Shown piece after piece: positions 43,193-55,045 of a stretch of DNA of 64,000 bases. This stretch comes from Castor canadensis (taxonomy: Eukaryota; Chordata; Mammalia; Rodentia; Castoridae). How positions within the stretch are numbered: the stretch's first letter is position 1; every line of letters begins with the position of its first letter. A program made the translations under genes and the position numbers. Location: contig NC_133392.1 in NCBI RefSeq assembly GCF_047511655.1, forward strand, positions 25,992,001-26,056,000, read 5' to 3'. A model generated the notes under the pieces. The model saw only the letters and a program-made list of their open reading frames with translations. It was not told the origin of the DNA and did not search any database.

Positions 43193-43999
43193 GCTTGCAC
43201 AGGGGTCACCGAGGGACTGCAAGTGGAATAGAGAGGCACAGGCCTATTAGCCTGAGCATTCAGAGGAGGAGTTTGCATCTGGGTGGCTGGAAGTTGAGGG
43301 AAATGCTAGGAGGGGAGAGTGTCTCAGAGCCAGAAGCCCCCAAATATGTGTATACATTCTCCTCAAATCCTTCACCAGCCTCTGAACTGCATGTGTGCAA
43401 GTGAGACTGCAAGGTGTCCAAGGGGGAAATGACAGCTGGCAGCTACAAGAAGTGACCAGAGAATTCAGCAGTTGCCCATCACAGGGGAGAAGGAGTTTGC
43501 AGCTGAAAGTGTCGGCAAGTTAGAGGGCCTTGGCAAACAACTGGAGTTTTTTGCTAAAACTGTAAAAGGGCCACACTCTAAGAGTAGACTATATCCCTGA
43601 CTAAGGCATTCATCCTAGCACTGAGGGCAAAACTCAAACAGGCCCATCTTAACGAAACCTACAAACAAGGCTTTACAAAAGTGATGAGGTCCACCAGTGA
43701 TTTAACCATGCAGTGCAAGAAAATGCCCTTCAGAGAAAGAGTCCAGTGTCTATGATGTATCATTCACAGCGTTCACTCTTCAAAAATTGCTAGATGTGTG
43801 AAGAAAAAGAACATGACCCATAATCAAGAGACAAAATATACGAGTCAACAGAACAACCCAGATGCTGTCAGAATTGGCAGGTAAGAACTTGAACTTTGAT
43901 AAATATATTAAAGAGTCTTTGGCAAAGATGCATATATTAGGTGAAGAAAAGTTCAGGAAAGATCTAAAGTTCAGGAAAGATTAAAAAAAAAAAAAAAGA

Positions 44000-44100
44000 G
44001 GGCTGCTGGGGGTGTGGTTCAAGTGGTAGGGTGCCAGCCTAGCAAGCCTGAGGCCCTGGGTTCAAAACCCAGTACCACAAAAAAATAAAAAATAAAAAAA
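44000..44100 (+). repeat. ID-like SINE
   Basis: 'gggtgtggttcaagtggtag' and 'ttcaaaacccagtaccacaa' with an A/T-rich tail. Confidence 0.87.
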
Positions 44101-44464
44101 ATTAAATGGAAATCCCAGAACGAAAAAGCACAGTATCTAAATTCAACTTTGCAGCTCAGAGTTGCACATCTGCAGGAGGAATCTTTGGGCACAGTGATAA
44201 AGTTCTGCTGTAAGTGGCATAGTCCAAGATGGTGAGGCACCTTGTGAAGATGGGAAAGGAAGAGTCCTTCACCAGACTGCAGGAGGACAAGGTTTAGGAT
44301 CAATTGGCCTGAGGCATTCAAGTGCCAAGCATCAAGATATGCTCCTGTTATTCATCTCTGCTGACCTCTGAGAACTGGCAGTGTCCTCTCACTGAGAATA
44401 CTCCTCTGTATGGTAGAAGAGATGGCTGGGATCAGCTTTACAGCTCTCTCTTCCCATGGTACCA

Positions 44465-44572
44465 GGGCTGGGGGCATGGCTTAAATGGTAGAGTGTTTGC
44501 CTACCAAGCAAGCTCACAACCCTGAGTTCAAACCCCAGTATGCCAAAAAAATAAAAATAAAAATAAAGAAAG
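44465..44572 (+). repeat. ID-like SINE
   Basis: 'gggctgggggcatggcttaa' and 'gttcaaaccccagtatgcca' with an (AAAT)n tail. Confidence 0.87.
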
Positions 44573-44606
44573 AAATACTGTGCACAAATAGTGAAAATAA
44601 TCTTTG

Positions 44607-44937
44607 GTCAGATGTGGTGATTCACATGTATAATCCTAGCTACTCAGGAGGTAGTTTGGGAGGATTTTAATTTGAGGCCAGTTCAGGGAAGAAGTTATTG
44701 AGGCTCCATCTCAACAGACAAGTGAGGCATGGTGGTTCACATGTGTAATCTTATCTTTGGAGTAGGCATAGGAAGGAGGATTGCTGTCTAAAGCAGGCCC
44801 TGGACAAAAACTCAATACTTTATCTGAAAAATAACTAAAGCCAAAAGGGCTCAAGGCATGGTTTAAGTGGTAGAGCATCTTCCTAGCAAGTGTGAGGCCC
44901 TGAGTTCAAAAGCTAGTACCAAAAAACCGAAACAAAA
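44607..44937 (+). repeat. Composite SINE with two B1-like monomers
   Basis: Monomer 1 ('cagatgtggtgattcacatg'), monomer 2 ('gaggcatggtggttcacatg') and an ID-like tail ('catggtttaagtggtagagc', 'gctagtaccaaaaaa'). Confidence 0.85.
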
Positions 44938-45956
44938 CCAGGGAAGGTGCTCAGTCCAATTGGTCCTCTCCATGCACCAATCACAATTGCCAGGGTGGAG
45001 GTTTTATATAATGCCTTTGATCAGATATCCAACCCGAGCCAGTCACTGTGGTCAGGGAGGCCATTCCTATTTGGTAAGGGAACAGTTCTTCAAAAGGGGG
45101 GAGGTAGCATATTCGTGGCCATGGAAAGAACTTGTGAGCTGACCACCACTTCAATTTGTGCTCACTGCTCTATTGTCAGTCCTGTGTTGGTGACTTCGAT
45201 GATGTAATTTTGTAGGGGAAAGCTGAGAAGAAACCTGGTGAGGGAGTTGGGAAGTGAGGCAGGAAGGGAGAAAGCCAGCGATAGTGCGCAGATGGGCAAC
45301 TTGTGCCCAATTCCACTGTGACCCTGTGAGACACTGTGTAGGACACGCCTCAGAATTATCCTACCATGGGACAGTGAAGCTGGCAAACATATCCACCCAC
45401 TCCAGCCCCTCACTGGCTGTGGTTTATTCTAGGGGCATCACTTCCAGAGAAAACCCCAACAGCCAGAGAAAACTGTCAGAGACAGGAGCACAACAAAGGC
45501 CTCAACGGAGGCCCCACTGAGGCTGCAGGTCTCCAGGCGCGCTACAGGGAAATGACAGGGCAGTGACAATGCCTGATACACCTCTAGAAATCTCTTTATA
45601 GAAACAGGATCCTGCTACAGATTATTATGTACACGTTAATCTTTTAAAACTTAACATGTTCCGATATCATAAAACTCAAAACAATAATGCCCACATCCAA
45701 ATGTGTTATAATCCAAATGGGAATTGCACTGGTGACCACAGGGCCAACTACTCGTCATTGCTCACTAGTCCCACAGGGGCTGGTTTATATGTTACACTCC
45801 TTATCAAGACTTTCCTACAGTAGCTCTTAGGTATGAGGGCTGGCATAGCTAGTATATAGTAATGCTGTGTTTTCTTTAAGTGGACTTAAAACAACTATCC
45901 TTAAGAAAAAAACGGCTTTCACTGATGAAAACTGAGACATTTAAGAGAAAATTTAG

Positions 45957-46310
45957 CTAAGCCTGGTAGTGATGTAATCCCAGCACTCAGGAGGTGGGAA
46001 TAGGAGGATCCTCTGTTCTTGGCCAGCCTGGGCTACAAAGTGAGACCCAGCCTTAAAAAAAAAAAAAAAAAAAGAAGGAAAGGCTAGGTGCCCAGTTGCT
46101 CACTCCTGTAATCCTAGCTACTTCGAGACTGAGACTGGGAGGATCATAGTTTAAGGCCAACCTGAGCAAATAATTTGCAAGACCCCATCTCCAAAAATAA
46201 ACAGAGCAAAATGGACTGAAGGTGTGGTTCAAGTGGTGGAATGTCTGCTTTGTAAGTTCAAAGCCCTGAGTTCAAACCTCAGTCCTACCAAAAAGAAAAG
46301 AGAAAAGAAA
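45957..46310 (+). repeat. B1-like SINE followed by composite SINE
   Basis: 45957-46075 is a B1 ('cagcactcaggaggtgggaa', 'ctgggctacaaagtgagacc') with a 19-base A run. 46083-46310 is a composite ('gtaatcctagctacttcgag', then 'gtggttcaagtggtggaatg') ending in an A/G-rich tail. Confidence 0.85.
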
Positions 46311-46483
46311 GAGGATAAACAGGAAGAGAAAGAAAATTTGGTGATGGGTATCCTGATGGAGCTATCCAATGACCAGTTCTTCAAAATATCAGCCTCATGA
46401 GCAGTAACTTATGAAGTGGCTTGCCAAAAATGTTCCTGCAAAGACAAGAAAGGAGGATGATAGGTAATTGCTTAGGGGAATTG

Positions 46484-46724
46484 CCTTTTTCTTAATTTAT
46501 TTATTTGTTTATTTTGGCAGCACTTGAACTCAGAGCCTCACACTAGCTAGTCAGGCGTTCTACCACATGAGCCATTTCACCAACCCTCTTTTCATGAAGG
46601 ATTTTTTTTGAGATATGGTCTCTTGAACTATTTCCCCAGGGCTGGCTTTGAACCACAATTCTCCTGATCTCTGCCTCCTGAGTAGCTAGGATTACAAGGG
46701 TGAGCCACCAGCACCCAGCTGGAA
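46484..46724 (-). repeat. Composite SINE, antisense
   Basis: A T-rich tail, 'cacttgaactcagagcctca', 'ctaccacatgagccatttca' and then 'gagtagctaggattacaagg'. Together with 46083-46310 it forms an inverted pair about 175 bases apart. Confidence 0.87.
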
Positions 46725-47523
46725 TCACCTTTTATGACAATAAAAATTACCCAAGTCCTCAATATGTTTTGTGTAGCAAATTTTGCAATTTAGTTTTATA
46801 GATCCTGCCAAATTACAATGCCATTTTGTAACTAAATACAATGGAGCATGAAAACAAGGGTTTCCATTTCTATCCAGGGAAGATGAATAGCTTAATGTTT
46901 TGAAAAAAAACATGCAAAGAAGCCTAGAGAGGAAAATGCGCTTTCAGTCCTGCACATAAATAACACATTGCCCATGAAGGCGAGCATACCAGCAAGGAGA
47001 CTTCAAGCTTTTATGAGGAGGACTTGGAACCTCGATTCCCCCCAATCTCAGCCTCCCATGGTACTTCTAGTGTACCCACTCCAGGCAGGGTCAGGGTCAA
47101 ACCACGTGTGCCCCGCACATCAAGTATGGCCAGTATGGAGAAGAGTACATCTGAAAATGTACTGGAGTAGGCCTTTGAGTGAGTCAAGGTGCAGGCCTCA
47201 TGCTGCACACTTCCCAGGCATTTTAGGAATTAACTTCTAGCTTGTCAGGCCAACCAAATGCTGCTATGACCGTTTCAAGTGAGAACAGAAATTACTACAA
47301 GAAGTTTCTCTCTTACCTGCTTGAAATGAACCATATTACTGCTAAATTTTCTTTTATTTAAATGAGTTCTATTTAAATTGAATACTCCAGCTAAAATATT
47401 TACAAACCTGATCAAGCTAAAGTTGCATTGCTGTATTGAAATTTTATTTTATCAATAATAACTTAAAGCGTTGGCAACAAAATCAAAACTAAGTCTCAAT
47501 TCTACATTAAAAAATAGTAATTT

Positions 47524-47875
47524 GGGTCAGGTGCTGCCTATAATCTTAGCCACTCAGGAGGCAGAGATCAGGAGATCAAGGTTCTAAGCGGCCAGGGCAA
47601 ATAGTTCATGAGATCCTATCTCGAAAAAACCTTTCACAGAAAAGAGCTGGTGGAGTCGCTCAAGCTGAAGTCCCTGAGTTCAAACCTCAGTACTGCAGGC
47701 CTTTGAGCTTGCAAAGCAGGCACTTCAGCACTTGAGCTACACCTCCAATCCATTTTGCTCTGGTTATTTTGGGCGGGATCCCTAAACTTTTTGCCTAGGC
47801 TGGCCTCAAACCTTGATCTCAGCCTCTCAAATAGCTAGGATTACAGGTGTGAACCACTGGCACCCAGCTACAGCA
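47524..47875. repeat. Tail-to-tail inverted pair of composite SINEs
   Basis: 47524-47697 is a sense composite ending 'aaacctcagtactgca'. 47698-47875 is an antisense composite starting inside its ID-like unit ('ggcctttgagcttgcaaagc') and ending 'ccactggcacccagct'. Both A tails and the adjoining bases are missing at the junction, so the two halves meet directly. Confidence 0.85.
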
Positions 47876-48659
47876 GGATTTACAAAGTGGCCAAGAATAT
47901 TGAAGGTACAAAGAGTTGAAGATTTTAGATGAAAATCTGTTTGGAGAGAGCTGTGTGTGAGCCCTGTCCCACCCCTAGCTCAATGAAAGATGCCAAGCCT
48001 GAGAAACTAAAATGGCAAGAGTAAAAGGTTACATGTGGGAACTGTACTCACAGAATTGTTGGGTAAAGGTATGAGCCGTTGGTGACAGGGGGTTGACCTG
48101 GGAGGTCCAGGGTCTCATCCAAGAGGGCGCCATGGGGGAACAAAGAGATCTCAGCTAAAAGAAGCCAGAGCTATGGCCACATTCCTAGGGAGCAGGAAGG
48201 AGTAAGTGATGGGCCGAGAAAGTGCTCAATTGAGAGGCCCCAGCAATGGGGGGACATAGAGTATCCACAAAGTTTCAGCAATAAACACCCACCAAGTCCA
48301 GGGAACAGCACCAGATCCACAGGCCAGCACAAAGTGAATGGAAATTTACCTGCTTCTTCCCTCTCCAGCACTGCAAGGACCAGAAATAAATCACAATTGC
48401 TAAGTTGGGAGAGGAGGGACAGAAGTGTCACCTCATCTAGGTGTCCAGCCTGAGCTGAAGGAGAGGGAGAAACCTCAATTTTATGTCATCTGTGGAGTTT
48501 TAATGATCATATAAACATTTTAATCTCTGAGTTCAGACTTAAGGCAACTAAGAAAGACCTAGCTATTCAGGAGTTTAGTAGGGTCGGAGGAATAACCTCA
48601 ATGTTCACAGGAGGGTGACAGTGTTTGACAGTAATTAATTGGATATTCCAAAATAGCTA

Positions 48660-48890
48660 ATAGAGAGGAATTTGAGTGTTTCCAACACAAAGAAATGATG
48701 AATGTATACCACATACTTTGATCTGTTGTATACATGTATTAAAATGTCACACTATACCCCTTAAGTATGCATAATTGCTAGGTGTCAATTAAAAATGAAA
48801 ATATATTTTTCAAGTGGTAGAGCCCTCCCATAGCAGGCATGAGGTCATGAGTTTAGTTCCTACTACTGCAATAAATAAGTTAATATTTTC
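48660..48890 (+). mobile_element. Old L1 3' end with attached ID-like fragment
   Basis: 'gaatgtataccacatacttt', 'gtcacactataccccttaag' and 'ggtgtcaattaaaaatgaaa' mark an L1 3' UTR end in sense. 'ttcaagtggtagagccctcc' at 48810 starts a 5'-truncated ID-like unit. Confidence 0.6.
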
Positions 48891-48929
48891 CAAAATAAAG
48901 TAAAAAGGCTGTATATACAATTATAGAAT

Positions 48930-49640
48930 TCTCCAGTTTCCTCTGTCACTAGAGGTAACCGCTACCTTAAACGTGGTATGTCTTCTTCCTGTCCATTTTA
49001 ATTCTGTTTACTGCAGACATATATTCCTAAACATATGAATATTATGTGTGCTGTTGCTTTTATGTTTAATGTTTGCATGGATGCTGCATGGTACCTAGCC
49101 TTCTGCAACTTGCACTGTTTTCATTGGCCAGAATCTTACAGATTCACCCAGGATGATTGTTCATCGTTCTCACCTTTTTTGTTGCGGTGTACATCCACAC
49201 ACAGAGCACACAACCCCAGTGCACTGTGGAAACCCGGACTTAGATCAAAGCTAGCCTCTGTCCCCTCTCTCCAGTGCAACCGCTCTTCTGACCTCAGGCA
49301 CCATAAATTAATTTTCAACTTTGTAGAAGTGGAAACCTACCTTCAGTCTGTCTCGTTTCTTTTTTTTCCTTTTGCTTAATATTGTGTCTGTGAGCTTTTC
49401 ATTTTTTTCATTGCCTGTAGCAGCTGTTCTCATTGGTCCACAGTGTTCTCCTGTACCAATGGAGCTTTGTTTGTGGATCCATGAAATTGGCAGACGGTAG
49501 GCTGTTTTTCAGGGTTATGATGAATAATGCAAATTCTGTACTTTTTTGTGGGCATATGCACTAATTTCTTTTTTTTTATTTCTAGGAGTGAAGTTGCTGG
49601 GTCGCACATAGCATAGGCGCATGCTAGAGAACTGAGTAGT
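48930..49640 (-). mobile_element. Old L1 fragments, antisense
   Basis: 'acttgcactgttttcattgg' near 49110, 'atgatgaataatgcaaattc' near 49518 and 'ctaggagtgaagttgctggg' near 49584 are antisense L1M-type 3' end motifs in the usual order. Confidence 0.65.
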
Positions 49641-50219
49641 CACCAACAGAGCCTACGGGCCTCAAAAGCAAAACCACTTGCCATCCACCGCTGCCACTTG
49701 GGTGATTGCCACTTTGTATTATATCTACTTAGGTTATTAACTGAGCAGTTCAGTGTTACAACGTTTGCTTTAAATAGTCCTGTATCTTTTAATGAAACTA
49801 AAAGAAGAAAAGGAAAGTATACCATTCTCCTGGGTAACTAAGGTAGGCCTCCGCGTCTGTGGGTTTGGCACCTGTAGTCAACCAAATACAGATGGGAAAT
49901 AGTCCAAAAAACCAACTGTCTGCATGGAACAGGTGCAGACCTTTTCCTTGTCATTATTCCCTAAATATTACAGGGTACCAACTATTCAACAGCACTAATA
50001 TTAGTTATTAGAAGTAATCTAGAGATTTAAATTCTGAGGACTGCACAGTTGATATGCAAACACTACAATTTTATGTAAGGGATCTGAACATCCTCCTTTG
50101 AGGGTCTGGGGCGGCTGCTGGAACCGGTGTCCCACAGACATCAAGGGAAGACTGCAGTCCCCCATTCTATGGAAAGGTGAGGAGGGGTCAGCATCTCCTG
50201 CTAACATGGTTTATTACTT

Positions 50220-50478
50220 CAAGGTGTTAAAGGTCATGGTCATTCCTGTCTTTCAGTGACTTTCTAGGACGCAGGACAAAGTCTACCTTGCTTATCATGG
50301 CCTTTCACACCCCCAACCTCTTACTTGTTACTCCCCTGCTCTCATGGCAGCTCTACTGAACCTGCACACTCTGTCTTCACACTCACCTGACACCTGCTCC
50401 AGCCACTCTCCAGGAGTCCAACTTCCGATCCGTGCTGCTGCTTAAACATCTACTGTGTGGCTTTCCTGCCCTTCAGCT
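50220..50478 (+). mobile_element. Probable L2 fragment
   Basis: 'cttgcttatcatggcctttc', 'ctcctggagagtgg'-type complement features and 'gacacctgctccagccactc' follow the CT-rich L2 3' region. Tentative. Confidence 0.45.
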
Positions 50479-50633
50479 AGGATAGGGCCTCTTTGTTTTT
50501 TCTTTTCTTTTGGTTTTTTGAGATAGAGTCTTGCTATGTAGCCCAAGCTGGCCTCAAATCCTACTGTCTCTGCCTCCCCAGTGCTGGGATTATAGATGTG
50601 TACCACCACACTTGGTTAGGATGGGGCCTCTTT
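50478..50633 (-). repeat. B1-like SINE, antisense, with 17-bp target duplication
   Basis: The flanks taggatagggcctcttt (50478-50494) and taggatggggcctcttt (50617-50633) differ at one base. The B1 between them reads 'tttttgagatagagtcttgc', 'gcccaagctggcctcaaatc' and 'gtaccaccacacttgg' on the + strand. Confidence 0.93.
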
Positions 50634-50984
50634 ACTTTCTCTGGAGCAGTACTCTTCAGAGCTGGTAAAGGTAGATCAGAGCCTAGAGAATCAACCCATA
50701 AGGAATGCAAAATATCCCCCCAACAATAACAAACTGGAAATAGCAGGTGGCTCAAGTTTCCACAGGTGTACCTTGATGTAATTGGTGAAATATACTTTAG
50801 TCTTCCAGAGATTTGGGAAGAAATTAGGAAGGAGCTCTGTTCTTACAGACTGTAAACATAATTAATTGGCTTTTATAAGGCAACAAGGAAAATAATCAAA
50901 ACTCTTAAGAGACTTCATTTGAAAGGCATTTTCATTAGTTGCTTTTATGTTCTATTTAAGAATTACTCCTATTATCATTGGTGT

Positions 50985-51085
50985 AATGATACATGCCTGT
51001 AATCCCAGCACTTGGGAAGTCCCAGGAGGACTGGGAGTTCGGGGCTCACCAGGCTACATAGTAGGTCCCTATCTTAAAAAAGACA
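50985..51085 (+). repeat. B1-like SINE
   Basis: 'catgcctgtaatcccagcac', 'caccaggctacatagtaggt' and 'ccctatcttaaaaaag'; one short internal deletion. Confidence 0.8.
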
Positions 51086-51416
51086 GTCATTCATTTAACA
51101 AATGCTTAGTGAAAGCTTGCTGTGTGCCCCACACTGTTTTCAGCACCAGAGTGGCACAGTAAGCAAAATAGGCCAAATACCCATGTGCTTAAGGAGTTTG
51201 CATTCTTATGTCTTAGTAATATCATGAATTAATTAATCAGACATTATTTTCTCCATGCTTTCTTGGCTCTGCCTGGTGAAACTTCTCTGTTTTGTTTGTA
51301 AAGGCCTGAGCGGTGGTCACCCCTTGTGTCAGGCAATGCAGACAAACAGCCAAGTCTTGGCCTGAGAGAGTGGGATTTTCCAGGGTCTCTTGGCATAAGT
51401 AGCCTCCGTGGTAGGC

Positions 51417-51675
51417 AGCATCCTCAAGAGAACATGCTTATCAGAAAACTTCCTTCCAGCTTGCATCGAATAAAAGCTGAACAAAGATTGAAATGGCAAG
51501 TCAGAGGGGCTCTAACGTCTTGGTTTTCCCTAGCCCAGTTTCATTGTCAACTAGACTCTGAGTTCCACAAAAGAGTGAGGTTCTTGTTTATGACTAAATC
51601 CCTACTTGTGGCATTAACCTATGAGTGTAGTGCCTACTTAACACAGTTCCTGGCATAGCACACAGTGGAGTTTAA
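51417..51675 (+). repeat. L2-like 3' end, copy A
   Basis: It contains 'gaataaaagctgaacaaaga', then 'tgtcaactagactctgagtt' and 'tcctggcatagcacacagtg'. The same three blocks recur in the same order about 1.1 kb downstream (copy B). Confidence 0.6.
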
Positions 51676-51888
51676 TAAACAACACCCTCCCACACACACA
51701 CAAGCACCCCACATCTCCAAAGTGTTTTGCAGTGTGTATGTGAAGCATGCTTTGCATTTGGGGAGAGTGCTGACCATCAGCTCTGACCCCAGCTGTGGGC
51801 CAGGTGTGCAGTAAACCATGGCCTGGCTTACTGGGAAGGAGCGAGTTGTTCTAAGAACGTTCAAGCCTCAGGCTGATCAGTGTGCCCC

Positions 51889-52020
51889 CCAAGTTCACTA
51901 ATCATGGGCTGGCAGAGTGGCTCAAGAGGTAGAGTGCCGGCCTAGCAAGCGTGATGGTCCTGAGTTCAAACCCCAGTACTGCCAAAAAAAAAAAAAAAAG
52001 AGAACCAAGTTAACTAATCA
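51889..52020 (+). repeat. ID-like SINE with 16-bp target duplication
   Basis: The flanks ccaagttcactaatca (51889-51904) and ccaagttaactaatca (52005-52020) differ at one base. The insert is an ID-like unit ('gctggcagagtggctcaaga', 'caaaccccagtactgcc') with a 17-base A tail. This shows the ID-like unit moves by itself, without a B1 head. Confidence 0.93.
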
Positions 52021-52030
52021 GAAAGTGGAT

Positions 52031-52130
52031 CCTTCTTCCCTCCCAACCCCCCACCCCTCCACTCCCCCCACCCAGAGGGAGAGAGAGAGGAAGGGAGAAG
52101 TGGGGGAGAGGGAGAAAGAGAGGAGAGAAT
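52031..52130 (+). repeat. Pyrimidine tract joined to purine tract
   Basis: 52031-52073 is almost all C/T plus A ('ccttcttccctcccaacccc'). From 52074 on it is almost all purine ('agagggagagagagaggaag'). The two halves are roughly complementary and could pair. Confidence 0.85.
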
Positions 52131-52389
52131 AAAAAAGAACTCCAGAAAAATAGGAAACATCTGATTTCTATGAAAGTAAAAAAACAAGAATGTGAAAACA
52201 AACAAAAAAATCTTTCAAAATATCGTGAAGTATCTTTTAGGACTTTGAAACTACATCCACTTAAGTAAGTTACCTTCATCCTTGTAAACACGTGAGTAAT
52301 GTTCAGGTATAGAAAACCAGGAAATAAAATCAAGTTCAAAGCACATTGCTTTTAGTCCATGCAATAAATGACTTATTTTTAATTTTGGG

Positions 52390-52504
52390 GTTTTTTTTTG
52401 AAACAGATCCTCCCTTTATAGTCCAGGCTGGCCTCAAATTGGCAACCCTCCTGCCTCAGTCTCCTAAGTGCTGAGATTACAGGCATGTACCACCACACTC
52501 AGTT
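52390..52504 (-). repeat. B1-like SINE, antisense
   Basis: 'tttttttttgaaacagatcc', 'tagtccaggctggcctcaaa' and 'caggcatgtaccaccacact'. Confidence 0.88.
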
Positions 52505-52544
52505 GCCTTACTTTAAATGAAGAGAAAGGGGTACACACTTCATA

Positions 52545-52800
52545 GAAAACTTATTTCTTCCAGTCTTCATTAAATAAATGCTGAACAAATATTTAAAGAA
52601 TAGCAATTTGAAGGGACCCAAATGTCTCGTTTCCCATGTGTGATTAATTGTCAGCTAGACTGGGAGTTACACAGAGAAGTGATGCTCTGATTTGTGACTA
52701 CATTCTCATTTATGAAGCACATGTATGTACACACACACAGAGTGACACTTAAAATCCCTGGCACAGCACACAGTGAGGGCCTAATGAGCAGTTCCCAATA
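52545..52800 (+). repeat. L2-like 3' end, copy B
   Basis: It contains 'aataaatgctgaacaaatat', 'ttgtcagctagactgggagt' and 'ccctggcacagcacacagtg', parallel to copy A. Confidence 0.6.
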
Positions 52801-53155
52801 CTATCAATGCTGTTCCTGTCATCATCATTATTAGAGCTAGAGGGAACTTTTGGTATGGAGTGAATTAGCCACCTCCCTCATTTTACAGACTAAGGAAGAA
52901 AGTTAGAAAACAGAATGGCGGCACAGCCCTCCAGTTGTGCGGGCCAGAGCTACAATTGTCCTTTGCCTGTTTCCCTCATGTCCCAGAGGCCACGCTACCT
53001 CTGACATTCACCTGTTCTCCACCCCAAGACCATCCTAGTTCAAGCTGTCCTCACCTCTTGGAGAGCACTGTGAAACTGCTGTTCCTGTCATCCACCAGGC
53101 CTCTCTGCCACATGACCACAGTGATCCCTTCAAATGCAAATTTAAAATAATAAAT

Positions 53156-53800
53156 TAAGGACTGGGATGTGACTCAAATAGTAGACTGCCAGCCTAGCAA
53201 GCACGAGGCTCCAGTACTTCATGGGTACAAAAACAAAGACAAAAACAAACAAAAACTAGCGAGTGTGTTGCACACCTGTAATTCCAGAACTCAGCAGCCT
53301 GGGGCAGGAAGATTGGGAATTTGAGACTAGACTCACATGGTGAGACTGTCACAAAAGCAAAGCAAAATCAAACCAAAAAACAAGACATCAAAACTGCCCA
53401 CCCACTACAGTGGTACATACTTGCAATTCCAGATCGTTGGGAGATTGAGGCAAGAAGATGATGAGTTCAAGGCCAGCTTGGGCAACATAGCAAGACACCA
53501 TCTCAAAAACAAACCACAAACCCTTTTTGTAGAATTATTTTTACATTTAAAAATAATTTTTTTTGCATTTAAATATAATTTTTTAGCTGGGCCCCGATGG
53601 CTCACACCTGTAATCCTAGCTACACAGGAGGCAGAGATCAGGGGGATTGTGGTTCAAAGCCGGCCCAGGGAAACAGTTCATGAGACCCTATCTGGAAAAA
53701 TTCATCACAGAAAAGGGCTGGTGGAATGGCTCAAGGTGTAGGCCTTGAGTTCAAACCCCAATACCAGAAAAATAAAATATAAAATAAAAAATAAAAATGG
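53156..53800 (+). repeat. SINE cluster: ID-like, two B1-like, one composite
   Basis: 53160-53225 is a decayed ID-like unit ('gatgtgactcaaatagtaga'). 53255-53365 and 53394-53512 are B1-like ('gcacacctgtaattccagaa'; 'cagcttgggcaacatagcaa'). 53585-53795 is a full composite ('ctcacacctgtaatcctagc' to 'tggtggaatggctcaaggtg') with an (AAAAT)n tail. Confidence 0.8.
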
Positions 53801-54149
53801 GGGGGCGGGGGGAGAGGTGGGCCAAACAATGTATACACATGTGAGTAAATATAAAAACGATTAAAAAAATAGTAACTAGAGCAAAAAAAATTAAAAAGTT
53901 TTTGAAACTTAAAACTTCCCATCCCTACCCCCAGTGACTAATATTTTAATATTTGCCCCACTTTGATACATTCATCATAATTATAATTTTATATCTATTA
54001 AAGCCCTTTTATTCTCCCCCAAAAGCTATAAAAATTCCCTAAAGACAAGAAATTTTTCTAGTTTGCCTCCAACTGAAGCCCCGGTTCCTAGCAGAGTGGA
54101 TGACAGGTGTTGATTACAAACAGATATTTGTTTAGTGGATAAGTAAATG

Positions 54150-54345
54150 AAGTCCTGCTGGGTATGGTGGCTCATGCCTGTAATCCTAGCTAGTTGGCAG
54201 ACTTAGATCATGGTTCGAAGCCAACCTGGGCAAATAGTTCAAGAGCCCCTCCCCCTCCTCATTTCCAAAATAACCAGAGTAAAATGGCTTAGATCAAGAG
54301 GTATAGTACCTGCTTTGCAAGCGTGAAGCCCTGGTCCTTAAAGAA
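54150..54345 (+). repeat. Composite SINE
   Basis: 'tgggtatggtggctcatgcc' head and a decayed ID-like tail ('ggcttagatcaagaggtata') with no A tail. Confidence 0.75.
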
Positions 54346-54714
54346 GTAAAGGACAGCTTAGTAGCTGTATTTTGGGATGTGGGAACTTCTCATATCAGTC
54401 TTTTCTTACAGTTAATTCCCTAATCAAATGATTGGCTTGTAATAAAGTTTGTACTATCTGACTCCACCCTGTGATAATTGACTGGGCTGGGATAGACACA
54501 TAACCCAACCTGGGCCAGTCAGATTCTTTTTTCCCGGAAAACTGGGAATTGGACTCCCGAGGCAGCCAACTAGTTTTAGGTGTGCCTGCATTGAGGGGTT
54601 GGTAGACATCTGGGAGTAGGGACTCCTGCTATGTGGATAGAGAAGCAGAGGAAAAGTCTGCAGTCAGAAGAATAAAACAGACACAAGTGCTAACCACAGT
54701 GCTAAGAGATGAAG

Positions 54715-55045
54715 AGCCCCGTGTGGTGGCTTGGCCGAGAACCTCAGCTATTCAGGAGGCAGAGATAGTAGGAGTGCAGTTCGAGGCCAGCCCAGGCAAA
54801 AAGTTAGTGTGACCCCCCCCCCCCCAACAAACAAGCTGGGCATGGTTGGATGTGTTCTAATCCTGCCAGCTACTGGGAAGGTGGAGGTAAGAAGAGTATG
54901 GTTCAAGGCTGGCCTGGGGCAAAAGTGCCATATCCCATCTGGAAAATAAACTAAAGCAAAAATAAATAAATAAAGGCTCAATTAATAGAATGCATGCCTA
55001 GCAAACACGGCTCTGAGTTCAAACTCCAGTGCTGTCAAAAAAATG
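54715..55045 (+). repeat. Composite SINE with two B1-like monomers
   Basis: Monomer 1 ('gccagcccaggcaaaaagtt'), a 13-base C run (54813-54825), monomer 2 ('gggcatggttggatgtgttc') and an ID-like tail ('aatagaatgcatgcctagca'). Confidence 0.78.

Larger units (their letters stand above)
37000..44000. other. Intergenic DNA, part 2
   Basis: A mix of unique DNA and repeats. No gene is supported. The stretches 36960-37890, 37990-38440, 38515-38900, 39305-40880, 40940-41550, 42065-42750 and 43200-43990 hold nothing I can name beyond a probable MIR trace near 40340-40410. Short open frames there have no recognisable domains. Confidence 0.65.
44000..50000. other. Intergenic DNA, part 3
   Basis: Mostly SINE-rich, with old L1 at 48660-49640. 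The stretches 44945-45950, 46725-47520, 47880-48650 and 49640-50210 have no gene or repeat I recognise. Confidence 0.65.
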
